A stretch of DNA of 64,000 nt from Phycisphaerales bacterium. GTDB taxonomy: Bacteria > Planctomycetota > Phycisphaerae > Phycisphaerales > UBA1924. The stretch is from the NCBI GenBank assembly GCA_030149165.1, contig JASBRY010000009.1:124001-188000 (forward strand), in the 5' to 3' direction. Under the pieces are notes generated by a model. The model did not search any database. It was given only the letters and a program-made list of their open reading frames with translations, and was not told the DNA's origin. Shown here in pieces: positions 42,160 through 50,475 of this stretch (position 1 is the stretch's first letter; every line of letters begins with the position of its first letter). The translations under genes were made by a program, and so were the position numbers.

Positions 42160-43578
42160 ATGCCCGATCAATCAAATCAAAGTTCGTCAATCAAGTACTA
42201 TGTTCTGGACACCAATGTCCTGCTGCACAACCCCGACGCGATGTTTGTGTTCCAAGACAACCACATCGTCATCCCCTATCCAGTGATCGAAGAACTCGAC
42301 GCGATGAAGCGCCGAGAAGACGATGTCGGACGCAACGCACGCAGCTCGATTCGGCACATGGACCGATTGCGTGGATTCGGGAAACTCATCGAGGGTGTCC
42401 CGCTCGAGAAGCTGGGAGTTCGATCCGGCGGCGCCACCGGACGATTGAGCATCGATGTTGAGGACCACTCGCGTCCCCCGATCCTGTCTGCGGACAAAGC
42501 GGACAATCGGATCATCGCGACGGCGTGGGCGCTCAAGCGTGCTGGGAATCCTGTGGTGTTTGTCTCCAAAGACCTCGCAGCTCGGATCAAAGCGGATTCG
42601 CTCGGACTGCGATCGGAGGACTTCCGCAACCAACGCGTCGATGCGGATCGTTTGTATACAGGATACATGGAGCTCAAAACCAGCCGAGATGTCATCGACG
42701 ATCTGTACGCGGATCGGATGCTCTCGATGGATCGCATCGCGGAGTCTCTTAAAGTCGAAGACGACGAAGGCGAGTCGTACACACGCGAGATCACGCCGAA
42801 CCAGTATGTGATGCTCACTGATGCACTCGATGAACACCACACAGGACTCGCGCGTCGATTGACGGATACCGAGCACTTGATCCCGGTCGCGAATCAGAAG
42901 AAGCCAACCTTTGGGATCATGGCGCGCAATGTCCAGCAGACGATGGCGCTGGACATGCTGCTCGATGATGAGATTAAACTCGTCACGCTGCTCGGAAGCG
43001 CGGGAACAGGAAAAACCCTACTCGCGATCGCGGCTGGGATGACCAAGGTCTTCCAAGAAGAGCGCTTCGACAAACTTCTCGTCGCGCGTCCGATCATGCC
43101 GATGGGTCGCGATATCGGATACCTGCCGGGGGACAAGGACGAGAAGCTCGGCGCGTGGATGCAGCCGATCTTCGATAACCTGACCTACCTGCTCTCGACG
43201 CGAGGCTCACCTCACCAAGCGCCTGAGTCCAAGACCACGGAGCAGCGGATCGAGAAGCTTGTTGCCGATGGACGATTGGTGCTTGAGCCGTTGACCTATA
43301 TCCGTGGCCGTTCGATCCCGCATCAGTTCATGATCGTGGACGAGGCGCAGAACCTGACGCCGCACGAAGTGAAGACGATCATCTCGCGTATCGGCGAAGG
43401 GACCAAGCTGATCCTGACGGGTGACATCGGACAGATCGACCATCCTTACCTCGATCAGTCATCAAACGGTCTCAGTTACACCGTCGAGAAAATGCGCGGC
43501 CTCGGAATGGTCGGACATGTGACGCTCGCGAAGTCCGAACGCTCCGAACTCGCATCACTCGCGGCGGAACTGTTGTAA
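42160..43578 (+). CDS. PIN domain + PhoH-type ATPase (PhoH2/YlaK-like)
   Basis: Joins an N-terminal PIN RNase domain (about 10-150) to a C-terminal PhoH ATPase/helicase-like domain (about 245-470). PIN acids are visible: YVLDTNVLLHNPD, PYPVIEELDAMKR, and ADNRIIATAWAL with VFVSKDLAARIKA. The ATPase has Walker A LLGSAGTGKTLLAIAAG, KLLVARPIMPMGRDIGYLPG and Walker B QFMIVDEAQNLTPHEVKT, followed by LTGDIGQID. PhoH2 proteins of this layout act as RNA helicase/RNases in studied actinobacteria. Length is normal. The leader carries two hairpins directly before the start, suggesting post-transcriptional control. Confidence 0.92.
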   Translation: MPDQSNQSSSIKYYVLDTNVLLHNPDAMFVFQDNHIVIPYPVIEELDAMKRREDDVGRNARSSIRHMDRLRGFGKLIEGVPLEKLGVRSGGATGRLSIDVEDHSRPPILSADKADNRIIATAWALKRAGNPVVFVSKDLAARIKADSLGLRSEDFRNQRVDADRLYTGYMELKTSRDVIDDLYADRMLSMDRIAESLKVEDDEGESYTREITPNQYVMLTDALDEHHTGLARRLTDTEHLIPVANQKKPTFGIMARNVQQTMALDMLLDDEIKLVTLLGSAGTGKTLLAIAAGMTKVFQEERFDKLLVARPIMPMGRDIGYLPGDKDEKLGAWMQPIFDNLTYLLSTRGSPHQAPESKTTEQRIEKLVADGRLVLEPLTYIRGRSIPHQFMIVDEAQNLTPHEVKTIISRIGEGTKLILTGDIGQIDHPYLDQSSNGLSYTVEKMRGLGMVGHVTLAKSERSELASLAAELL

Positions 43579-43597
43579 ACGCAATCCGATCTGCGGA

Positions 43598-44245
43598 TCA
43601 TGTGCTCTCGTCGATGACCTTCTCGACGCGGAAGCGTTGACGATCAAAGTACTCGCGCCATTGCGCGTCGCTCTCGCGGAGTTGTCCGTTGCGGATGTGG
43701 TTGAGCACATTCTGATCGCCGATCCCGATCATCTCTGCGGTGCGGACGATGCCGCGGAGTGATGGGAGGTAGTTGGGATCGCGATCAAGTGAACGCTGGA
43801 AGTGGGTGTAGGACTCGTCGCCCCAACCGATCTTCTGGTACGCGAGTCCGATGTTGTAGTCAGGACGCGGATCGTTGAGCTGGAGGTCTGAAGCGATCTT
43901 GTACGCCGCGACAGCGTCCGCGTAGTTCTTCTGCGCCATGAGCAGCTGACCCATGTTGTTCCACGCCGCGAAGATGGTGTTGTCCTTCTCGATCGACTCG
44001 TGGTACTTCTTGAGTGCTTGGTCGAACTTACCCGCTTCGTGGAGCTGGGACGCTTGACGGAAGAGCTCCATCGCTTCGGCGCGTGAGCGTTGCTTGTACG
44101 CTTCGACCGGATCGCCGGCTGGTTTGGAGGTTTCGCTCCAGGTTCGTTGTGTTGAGCCGCAGCCACTCAGGAGCGTTGCAGCGGTCGCGATCAGGAGTGC
44201 GGAACGGAGCTTTCCGAAGTGTGGCTGTCGTGGGGTAGGGGTCAT
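43598..44245 (-). CDS. TPR-repeat lipoprotein
   Basis: A 215-residue predicted lipoprotein with lipobox LLSGC, then three or more tetratricopeptide repeats: AMELFRQASQLHEAGKFDQA, IFAAWNNMGQLLMAQKNYAD and DPRPDYNIGLAYQKIGWGDE, followed by a longer helical end. It is the last gene of the T2SS-like operon, so it may be the pilotin or assembly factor of that machine, by analogy with PilF/PilW; this is inferred from position. I chose ATG 44245 with AGGA upstream, over ATG 44272, which would overlap the preceding gene by 17 bp and extend the n-region. Confidence 0.82.
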   Translation of the reverse strand: MTPTPRQPHFGKLRSALLIATAATLLSGCGSTQRTWSETSKPAGDPVEAYKQRSRAEAMELFRQASQLHEAGKFDQALKKYHESIEKDNTIFAAWNNMGQLLMAQKNYADAVAAYKIASDLQLNDPRPDYNIGLAYQKIGWGDESYTHFQRSLDRDPNYLPSLRGIVRTAEMIGIGDQNVLNHIRNGQLRESDAQWREYFDRQRFRVEKVIDEST

Positions 44246-44255
44246 CTTTGGAATC

Positions 44256-44825
44256 CTATTCGATGCGTTCATATCGCGTCAGGGTGACTTTGACAAGCCA
44301 GACCTTCGCGTTGAGGTTGATGGTGATCTCGCGGACTTCGAGTCCAGGGATCTGGTCCTGCGAGCGCTGGATCCACTGGAGGATTTTCTCCAGCGATGCA
44401 TCACGCACGCTGTACTGGTAACTATGCAGTCGAGCGCCGCCTTCTGTTCTCGGAGGCGTGTTGCGTGGGAGATCGATCGTGAGACCGAGCTGGTCTCCGA
44501 TGCGAGAGAATCGTGTGAGAATGTCGGGGATCGGCGCGAGCCGTTCGTCGATCGGACTCTCGGCTTGTGCTTGCTCGAGCTCGTTGATCTGTGTGATCAT
44601 CCGATCAACATTGATCGCCGCGACCTGACTGTTGCGGAGTCTCTTCTCGGAGGAGTTGTTGTGATTCCAGGAGTACACAAGGAAGATCAGCGACGCGAAG
44701 AAAATCAGCAGTCCGAACACCACATAATGCGTCGGACGCGTCTGGCGCTCGTGCATCTCGGCGCGCGAAGCGAGCTCGAAGCGATCGTCGGCGCTGAGTC
44801 GGGATTCACTCGAGAGCGTGCTCAT
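44256..44825 (-). CDS. T2SS GspM / PilO-like inner-membrane platform protein
   Basis: A 189-residue bitopic membrane protein: cytoplasmic N-terminus of about 33 residues, one membrane helix (about 34-53; YVVFGLLIFFASLIFLVYSW), a coiled coil (SEKRLRNSQVAAINVDRMIT), and a ferredoxin-like periplasmic domain (IPDILTRFSRIGDQLGLTID, ITINLNAKVWLVKVTLTRY). This is the layout of GspM/PilO, which pairs with GspL/PilN in the inner-membrane platform. Sequence similarity is low, so assignment rests on layout and on its 4-bp overlap with the GspL-like gene. Confidence 0.75.
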   Translation of the reverse strand: MSTLSSESRLSADDRFELASRAEMHERQTRPTHYVVFGLLIFFASLIFLVYSWNHNNSSEKRLRNSQVAAINVDRMITQINELEQAQAESPIDERLAPIPDILTRFSRIGDQLGLTIDLPRNTPPRTEGGARLHSYQYSVRDASLEKILQWIQRSQDQIPGLEVREITINLNAKVWLVKVTLTRYERIE

Positions 44826-46345
44826 GACGAACTCCCTGTGTTCCAGACGCCTGTAAAGGTCGCTTCGATCTGATCGCCTCGTCTATTGAGATCGGGGGTC
44901 GCGCGCCACTGGATGTGTGATCCTTTGATCGAGCGGAGCGCCTCGTTGATTTGTTCCGCGAGCGAGAGGTTCTCTGTGCGGATTTTGACCTTGACGAGGG
45001 TTTGAGAGATCTGCAGGTTGTCGATCTCGATGCCGGACATGCCGAGCACATACGAGATGGTTTCCAGTTCTTCGAGGACAGGCTTGGTCGGCGCGATCTG
45101 CACTGGTCCAGTCTTTGCGACGAGCAGGTTTAATCGTGCTTGTAGTTCTGCCGTCGGAAGACGAAGATCATTGATTGGAGGTTGCAGTGTCATGATCTGC
45201 TCAACCATCGTCGAGCGGACTGACTTGGCGCGATCCTGTGTTTCTGATCCTCGGCTGTACAAGGTCCATCCGGTCCATCCGATCGCAACACTGGCGACGA
45301 GCAGAGCCGCGGCGGCCCAACGGTACATTGAGCGGTGAGAGCGTCCAGGACGATTGGTGAGCACTGTCCCAACGCTGCTCGCGCTGTGGTCATCGAGTTC
45401 CAATGAAGTGCGCAATGTCGTGAGGATGGGGTCCGCTTCGTGTGCCAGATCCATCGTCGCGCCGGGCCAATGCTTGGAGAACGCGCTGGAGATCTCTGAT
45501 CGATCCAGTCCGTCTTGCTCGTCAGGAAGGACAACGACCACACGAAGCGGCGCGACGCCGATCTGTGATGCCCAACCGATCCAGTCGGCGCAGAGTCTGG
45601 AGAGATCGGATTGTTGAAGGGTCAGTCCATCCGCGTTGTGTCCGATCCGCATGGATCCCGCCGCGAGCAGCTCGCCGTCTTTGGACCAGGTCCAGAGCAA
45701 GCGTGCTCGATGTGGATCGACCACCACACTCGCGGCGACCGGTGTTTCTTCTGAGATGACGCGCTGCGAATCGCGCACAGATGATCGGCTCGGAGATCCA
45801 GGATCCCAGCAGCGAGCAATGAGCGACCAGATGTTCTCGACGCGTTCGATGCGCGTTCCCATCGAATCGAGCTGATCGATCAGCAAACGAGCCGGGACAT
45901 CCGGAGTCGCGACCACGGCTTTGCGTGATCCATCGGATGTTTTCTCGTCGCTGAGCGATTCGTAGTTCACTTCAAGCGGAAGATTCGGGAAGCGCTCTCC
46001 GATCGAGGAGTGGTACGCACCCTCGAGCTCGTCGTCGCTTCCCATCTCCATCTGATCGATCGCCGCGGAGATCATCTCCGCACTGCTCTCTTCAGGTTTG
46101 GTCCAAGTACAGATCGCGCCGTCGGTATCCAAGCACAGGATCGGGAGAGTCTTTGGACTCCCCCCTCCAGACTTGAGCCGTTGACGGATCCAGACCGCGG
46201 CGTCATCGATCGTCTCGAGCACCGCATCGGGAGTCCCACCGCTGCTCGCGTCCCAGTGATCATCCGCGTGCGCACCAACCATCCGGACTCCCGCGAGCGC
46301 GAGCCCCCGGTCGGTGCGTTCTAGATAACAGATTCGATCACTCAC
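44822..46345 (-). CDS. T2SS GspL-like (PilM-PilN fusion-type) platform protein
   Basis: A 507-residue protein: an actin-like cytoplasmic part (about 1-330) with alternating strands such as LPILCLDTDGAICTW, KAVVATPDVPARLLIDQLDS and ASVVVDPHRARLLWTWSKDG, then one membrane helix (about 341-361; WAAAALLVASVAIGWTGWTL), a short coiled coil and a ferredoxin-like periplasmic domain (LETISYVLGMSGIEIDNLQI, VKVKIRTENLSL). This is the GspL arrangement, in which the cytoplasmic part recruits the ATPase GspE. It overlaps the GspM-like gene by 4 bp. The actin-like phosphate loops are poorly conserved, as in GspL. Confidence 0.77.
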   Translation of the reverse strand: MSDRICYLERTDRGLALAGVRMVGAHADDHWDASSGGTPDAVLETIDDAAVWIRQRLKSGGGSPKTLPILCLDTDGAICTWTKPEESSAEMISAAIDQMEMGSDDELEGAYHSSIGERFPNLPLEVNYESLSDEKTSDGSRKAVVATPDVPARLLIDQLDSMGTRIERVENIWSLIARCWDPGSPSRSSVRDSQRVISEETPVAASVVVDPHRARLLWTWSKDGELLAAGSMRIGHNADGLTLQQSDLSRLCADWIGWASQIGVAPLRVVVVLPDEQDGLDRSEISSAFSKHWPGATMDLAHEADPILTTLRTSLELDDHSASSVGTVLTNRPGRSHRSMYRWAAAALLVASVAIGWTGWTLYSRGSETQDRAKSVRSTMVEQIMTLQPPINDLRLPTAELQARLNLLVAKTGPVQIAPTKPVLEELETISYVLGMSGIEIDNLQISQTLVKVKIRTENLSLAEQINEALRSIKGSHIQWRATPDLNRRGDQIEATFTGVWNTGSSS

Positions 46346-46393
46346 GATGCTCTTTCGTTTCTCAATATGCTTGAGGGTCTCAGGGATGAGAGT

Positions 46394-47239
46394 TTATTCA
46401 TTCGATGATGACTCAGAGCCTGCTTCTCGGTTCCGATCGTTCCCGGCGCTTGCTTTGAATGACGCAAGGGGCTCACGCTCGAAGCTCGGCATCTCTCTTC
46501 CCATCTTCTTTCGACGAAGGATCCGTTCCTGCATCGCACGCTGGCGCGCAGGCATCTTGGAGAGCTCCTCGAGTTCTTCCTCAGTCAGCACCACATCCTG
46601 CTCACGCAGCGGTACATCCGCGACGACGACCGGATCTCCAGAAGACATCGTGATCGAGGCGCCATTCTGATCCGCGAGTTCGATCCGATCGTCGACCTGT
46701 CCATCACTCACGATGATGAACTTCGGACGAACTCTTTTGACTTGTAGATCGTCAAGCACGGCGGTCCCGGCTCGTGCCGTCCCGCCTTCAGCGACAATGC
46801 GCTGCGTGCCGTCGATGCGGATGAACGCGAGCGGATTGTTATTGTCGTTGATGTATCCTGTGTATCGCACACGCTTTGCGAGCGATCCTGATTCGGTCGT
46901 TTCTTCAGTTTCTGTCTCAGTCTTTTCAGGTGTGTTGTCCACGACCTCGAGTGTGATCTCCGGAGCATTGTCCAGCATCCCGAAACGCGCCGCGATCGAG
47001 CCGGGATTGATGCGAACCTGCGGCGTGGTTGCTTGAGCATCCAAACCAGCATCCGAAGGTTGCGAGTTTGGGAATGTTGAAGGGGTGTTCTGTGCGACTT
47101 GGTCCATTGTCGCGATAGATTCGGAATCTGGGAGTCCGAATACGCCGATCGCGATAGCGCCGAGCATGCAAAACAGCGCGATGACTTGGTACACCATCGT
47201 GAGTCGTTGGGCCTTTGTTCGTGATATCATAGTGCTCAT
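46394..47239 (-). CDS. GspC/PilP-like inner-membrane protein of the T2SS-like operon
   Basis: A 281-residue protein with an N-terminal membrane helix (about 16-36; VIALFCMLGAIAIGVFGL), a disordered periplasmic linker (Thr/Glu-rich, TPEKTETETEETTESGS) and a small beta domain (AFIRIDGTQRIVAEGGTA, VLDDLQVKRVRPKFIIVSDG) that resembles the homology region of GspC or PilP. A charged helical tail follows (EEELEELSKMPARQRAMQER), then a disordered end. GspC links the inner platform to the secretin. Assignment is from layout and gene order (between K and L); no PDZ domain is present. Confidence 0.68.
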   Translation of the reverse strand: MSTMISRTKAQRLTMVYQVIALFCMLGAIAIGVFGLPDSESIATMDQVAQNTPSTFPNSQPSDAGLDAQATTPQVRINPGSIAARFGMLDNAPEITLEVVDNTPEKTETETEETTESGSLAKRVRYTGYINDNNNPLAFIRIDGTQRIVAEGGTARAGTAVLDDLQVKRVRPKFIIVSDGQVDDRIELADQNGASITMSSGDPVVVADVPLREQDVVLTEEELEELSKMPARQRAMQERILRRKKMGREMPSFEREPLASFKASAGNDRNREAGSESSSNE

Positions 47240-47304
47240 AACATGCTCTCTATCGGCTTATCGGGATATTTTCAGTCAGAGTCCACCCACAGGGTAGCCT
47301 CGAA

Positions 47305-48168
47305 TTAGTACAGATCGGCTGGATCGATCCGCTGACTGTCAATACCGAGGTCTTTCCAGGTATAGAACGCACCAATTTCCATCGCATTGCCCGTTGAGCG
47401 CCGGCTTGAGCTGGATCGGATCAGCGTCACTCCGCCGTAGCGAGCGAGGAGTCGTCCCAGGCTCATCCCTCTCCCTCCTCGGACCTCAACAACCACCCCC
47501 CAGAGCTGGACATCCGTCGCGTATCGACGCAAAACCGCGGTTCGTTGCTCAGAGGTCACACCCGATCGGGTCGCGGATTCAACAAGAACTTGTCGTGTCA
47601 GTTCTTCCCCGGCTTCGCGGCGCAGGAGCAGATCGTCGGCGAGCCGGAGCCCCGCGTTGCCTGCAATTGCGGAGCCGATGGATTCGATCACAACAGGCGG
47701 AGCGGTATGGATACTGATCGCCGCTGGACCGAACGGGCGTGTCAGCCGTTCATATTCTCTCGGACCCACACGCTCGGAAAGGGTTCTCAGCGAGAGTCCG
47801 ACCTCGTTCACCTGAGGATCTGGGACGCTCGAAAGATCCGAGAGCATCGATCCCTGTGCATCAAAGAGGTAGATCGAGACGATTGAGCCGTCGGACAAGG
47901 TGATGTCCATCGCCTTGCCGGTGCCTTCTTCGAGGACCTCATCGAGCTCGCGTCCGTTTTGTTGTCGCAGCCAGGCGCCGATTGCTTCTTGGAGTCCTCG
48001 TCCCGAGTGGTGTTCAAAGTAGGCGTTGATCTGGCGATTCACGACCAGCTGCTGAGTGGACATTCTCCGGAGCGACAGCGACAGACTGAGTCCCACGACG
48101 ACCATCAGCAGGATCACCATCGGCATCACAAAGCCGCGCTTCGATTCGGAACGCTCAGCTCGGCGCAT
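47305..48168 (-). CDS. GspK-like minor pseudopilin
   Basis: GspK caps the pseudopilus tip together with GspI and GspJ. This 287-residue protein has the K-type opening: basic residues, RGFVMPMVILLMVVVGLSLS (prepilin-type hydrophobic helix, without the usual Glu at +5), then a helical and beta domain including ISIHTAPPVVIESIGSAIAG, which corresponds to the GspK N-x-N-T-A motif region (INVNTAP in typical members). Its start overlaps the stop of the gspJ-like gene by one base. The final part (GAFYTWKDLGIDSQRIDP) is unfamiliar. Confidence 0.8.
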   Translation of the reverse strand: MRRAERSESKRGFVMPMVILLMVVVGLSLSLSLRRMSTQQLVVNRQINAYFEHHSGRGLQEAIGAWLRQQNGRELDEVLEEGTGKAMDITLSDGSIVSIYLFDAQGSMLSDLSSVPDPQVNEVGLSLRTLSERVGPREYERLTRPFGPAAISIHTAPPVVIESIGSAIAGNAGLRLADDLLLRREAGEELTRQVLVESATRSGVTSEQRTAVLRRYATDVQLWGVVVEVRGGRGMSLGRLLARYGGVTLIRSSSSRRSTGNAMEIGAFYTWKDLGIDSQRIDPADLY

Positions 48169-49310
48169 CAGGTGTCACCTCCGCCGAGACTGTTGGAGTT
48201 GTTATTGCCTGGGAGGTCGATGCCACCGCCTCCGCTGTCGTCAGGGGGTTCTCCTTGTCCGCCTGGCCTGTCATCTGAGCCGCCTGGTCCACCTCCAGGA
48301 CCACCGCCGCCGTTTCCGCCGCCGGCATCGTCTTCGCCATCACCACCACTGCCGGAGTTGGAGCCCTCGGAGTCTTCTTCTCCCAGATCCAGCGGATCGT
48401 CGCCGAGCACCCAATCGATCTCGAACATCCACGATGCGTATGCCCCGGAGTTGAGAAGGATGTCGAACTCCGCGTATGCCGGGAGTTCGCTCATCTCGAG
48501 TGCTTCGTAGTCGGTCACTTTCTCATCGCTTTTGAAGATTGTCCACGAGCAAACATTGATGTCTTTGACGAGCGGGATAGCGCCTGCGAGCCTGAAGCGG
48601 ATCTCGTCTTGTGTTCCCGCAGCATCGTGGAGAGGAGTCCCGCCGTAGCGCAGGTAGTTCGCTTCAGTCCAGAGGATCGGTCTCCACCAGAGTGTCCAAC
48701 CAGTGGGTTGAGCGCTCGCAAGGAGCATTTTCTCGTCGGCTTTGGGATCAGGATCCATCAGTCCGACGCGGCGCATGATCTGCTCACGCGCGCCGTCTGG
48801 ACGCAGTTCAAACACTGAGCGGATCACACCGCCCGAGGCATCCGCCGTGGAGAAATCAAGCGAGTTCTCATCGCGATCCGTGAGACGCGCCCATTGCGCG
48901 GCTTGCGTTCCCAGATCCATCGCGATCGGCGCTGCGGAAACCACAACCTCGAATCGCTGGGGTTGCCAAGCTCCGAGCATTTCCGAGTAGATTGGATCGG
49001 GTTCGAGGATGATCCGAGATCGATCCTCGTACGCTTGCACATCCTCAGTGTTGACCCCATCGGACTGCGACGCTTGATTCCCCTGATCCTGCAAAATCTG
49101 CAGCGTGAGCAACGCGCGGCGCATCGTCATCTGTGTGATATGCAACTGCGTCGCGGCGTTGTACTGCGTCCCGAAAATCCGCTCCATGTTGCGCGTCGCG
49201 GCGAACACTCCGGAGATCCCGATGAGCACCAATCCACCTACCACAATCGCGAGCGTGAGCTCAACGAGCGTAAAGCCTCGATTGTGTTGGTTTGTTGGGA
49301 GCTTCATCAT
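48168..49310 (-). CDS. GspJ-like pseudopilin with Gly/Asp-rich C-terminal tail
   Basis: Prepilin signature NRGFTLVELTLAIVVGGLVL at about residues 10-29: cleavage after Gly, Phe at +1 and Glu at +5. A large beta-rich domain follows (about 60-310; QRFEVVVSAAPIAMDLGTQA, GWTLWWRPILWTEANYLRYG). After the folded part comes a 65-residue disordered tail rich in Gly, Asp, Asn and Ser (for example GGGNGGGGPGGGPGGSDD), which is unusual for GspJ. At 380 residues it is about twice normal GspJ length. It overlaps gspI by 4 bp and gspK by one base. Confidence 0.82.
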   Translation of the reverse strand: MMKLPTNQHNRGFTLVELTLAIVVGGLVLIGISGVFAATRNMERIFGTQYNAATQLHITQMTMRRALLTLQILQDQGNQASQSDGVNTEDVQAYEDRSRIILEPDPIYSEMLGAWQPQRFEVVVSAAPIAMDLGTQAAQWARLTDRDENSLDFSTADASGGVIRSVFELRPDGAREQIMRRVGLMDPDPKADEKMLLASAQPTGWTLWWRPILWTEANYLRYGGTPLHDAAGTQDEIRFRLAGAIPLVKDINVCSWTIFKSDEKVTDYEALEMSELPAYAEFDILLNSGAYASWMFEIDWVLGDDPLDLGEEDSEGSNSGSGGDGEDDAGGGNGGGGPGGGPGGSDDRPGGQGEPPDDSGGGGIDLPGNNNSNSLGGGDT

Positions 49311-49903
49311 GGCGCGGTGTTCCCCAAGTCCCCGCCGTCGAGCTGCATGAGGCGCTCGAACAAGCGTTCCATCCCGCCGGGGGAGTCGATCATCGTCTGG
49401 AGCGAATCCGGATTGGAGAACGCGAGGGGATCAATCAATCTCGTCAGCTGCGCGTTGGGGAGTTCGGTCGAGAATCCTCGATTGCCTCCGGAGTCTTCTC
49501 CGAGCCATACCTTGATCGAGACCAATCGGATGCGATCGAAGTTGATCCCCGATCCGATCGTGTCCGCTTCGCTCTCTGGAGGGGGTTCGGCCATCTCAAA
49601 CTCGACCGGAGACACATCGAGCGTCCAGCGGTAAAGGTCCATGTCGTACTCGATCGGGAGATTCGAACTCGGCATCGCGTCCTGATCGTCGATGTACTGG
49701 AGCATCAATCGGTTCGCGAGCTCCGCGGCTCCGAGGCGCTGTTGCAAACGACGCTGCGAAGAGTTCATGAACGACACGGCGCTCGCGAGCGTCGCGGCGA
49801 CCATCCCAAGCAATACAGTCGCAAGCACCGCTTCGATCAGTGTCGCGCCTCGGCGTGTCGCTCGAGCGTGGGTTCTGATCGGAGTGCTGCTGTTCATAGT
49901 CAT
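49307..49903 (-). CDS. GspI-like minor pseudopilin
   Basis: A 198-residue protein with prepilin motif RRGATLIEAVLATVLLGMVA (about 17-36): Gly at -1, Ala at +1 and Glu at +5. The globular part is short and beta-rich (YRWTLDVSPVEFEMAEPPPE, IRLVSIKVWLGEDSGGNRGF). Gene order I-J-K matches classical T2SS tip complexes. The stop overlaps gspJ by 4 bp. It lies 25 bp downstream of the gspG-like gene. Confidence 0.8.
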   Translation of the reverse strand: MTMNSSTPIRTHARATRRGATLIEAVLATVLLGMVAATLASAVSFMNSSQRRLQQRLGAAELANRLMLQYIDDQDAMPSSNLPIEYDMDLYRWTLDVSPVEFEMAEPPPESEADTIGSGINFDRIRLVSIKVWLGEDSGGNRGFSTELPNAQLTRLIDPLAFSNPDSLQTMIDSPGGMERLFERLMQLDGGDLGNTAP

Positions 49904-49928
49904 AAGCGGATAAGTGTTGCGGACGCGA

Positions 49929-50354
49929 TCAATCGCTGTTGGTCACATCCATCGTCCAGACATTGATGTCATCCTCGGTACCCATCTCTTTGTCAGGACC
50001 AGAAGAACGAAGCTCGTAGTCGCGCGTCGATCCCGGAGTCGGAAGGTAGTAGAAGGGCTCCTTGAATGCGTCGTAGTCTGAACCCTCTTCCATAAACGAT
50101 GGGATTAATACAGCGAGCGATGCCGGCGCGTCTCCTGCGTTTTCGGCGCGATACGACTCAATCTGTGTTTTGATGGTTTGCATCGAAGTCTTGGTGACGC
50201 GGATTCGTGCCTTTTTGATCTGTGCCGGGACCGCGACGGCGGCGCCCGCCATGAGCAAGCCGAGGATCACGAGCACGGCGGTAAGCTCGATGAGCGAGAA
50301 GCCGGGGCGTGCTTGGTGGATTGTTCGTGTCTGAGAAATCATCTTCGGCTCCAT
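49929..50354 (-). CDS. gspG: Major pseudopilin GspG-like
   Basis: Forms the shaft of the pseudopilus. A 141-residue protein with motif RPGFSLIELTAVLVILGLLM (about 16-35; Phe +1, Glu +5). The GspG features follow: TKTSMQTIKTQIESYRAENA along the long helix, then FKEPFYYLPTPGSTRDYELR and a C-terminal SSGPDKEMGTEDDINVW. That last part corresponds to the GspG calcium-binding loop with Asp and Glu ligands (typical form SxGxDGxxGxxDDI). A second ATG at 50342 has GGAG 6 nt upstream and could be the true start. It lies 121 bp downstream of gspF. Confidence 0.9.
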   Translation of the reverse strand: MEPKMISQTRTIHQARPGFSLIELTAVLVILGLLMAGAAVAVPAQIKKARIRVTKTSMQTIKTQIESYRAENAGDAPASLAVLIPSFMEEGSDYDAFKEPFYYLPTPGSTRDYELRSSGPDKEMGTEDDINVWTMDVTNSD

Positions 50355-50475
50355 TGGTCGATCAGGACAGGGAACTGCCCGTAGGTGTATGTGCTCAACG
50401 CCTGAGTATGGCGTATGTTGCGATCAATCGTGTCTACTCCACAGGATTCGGTCCTCAGACCCAACCTGTTCATTA

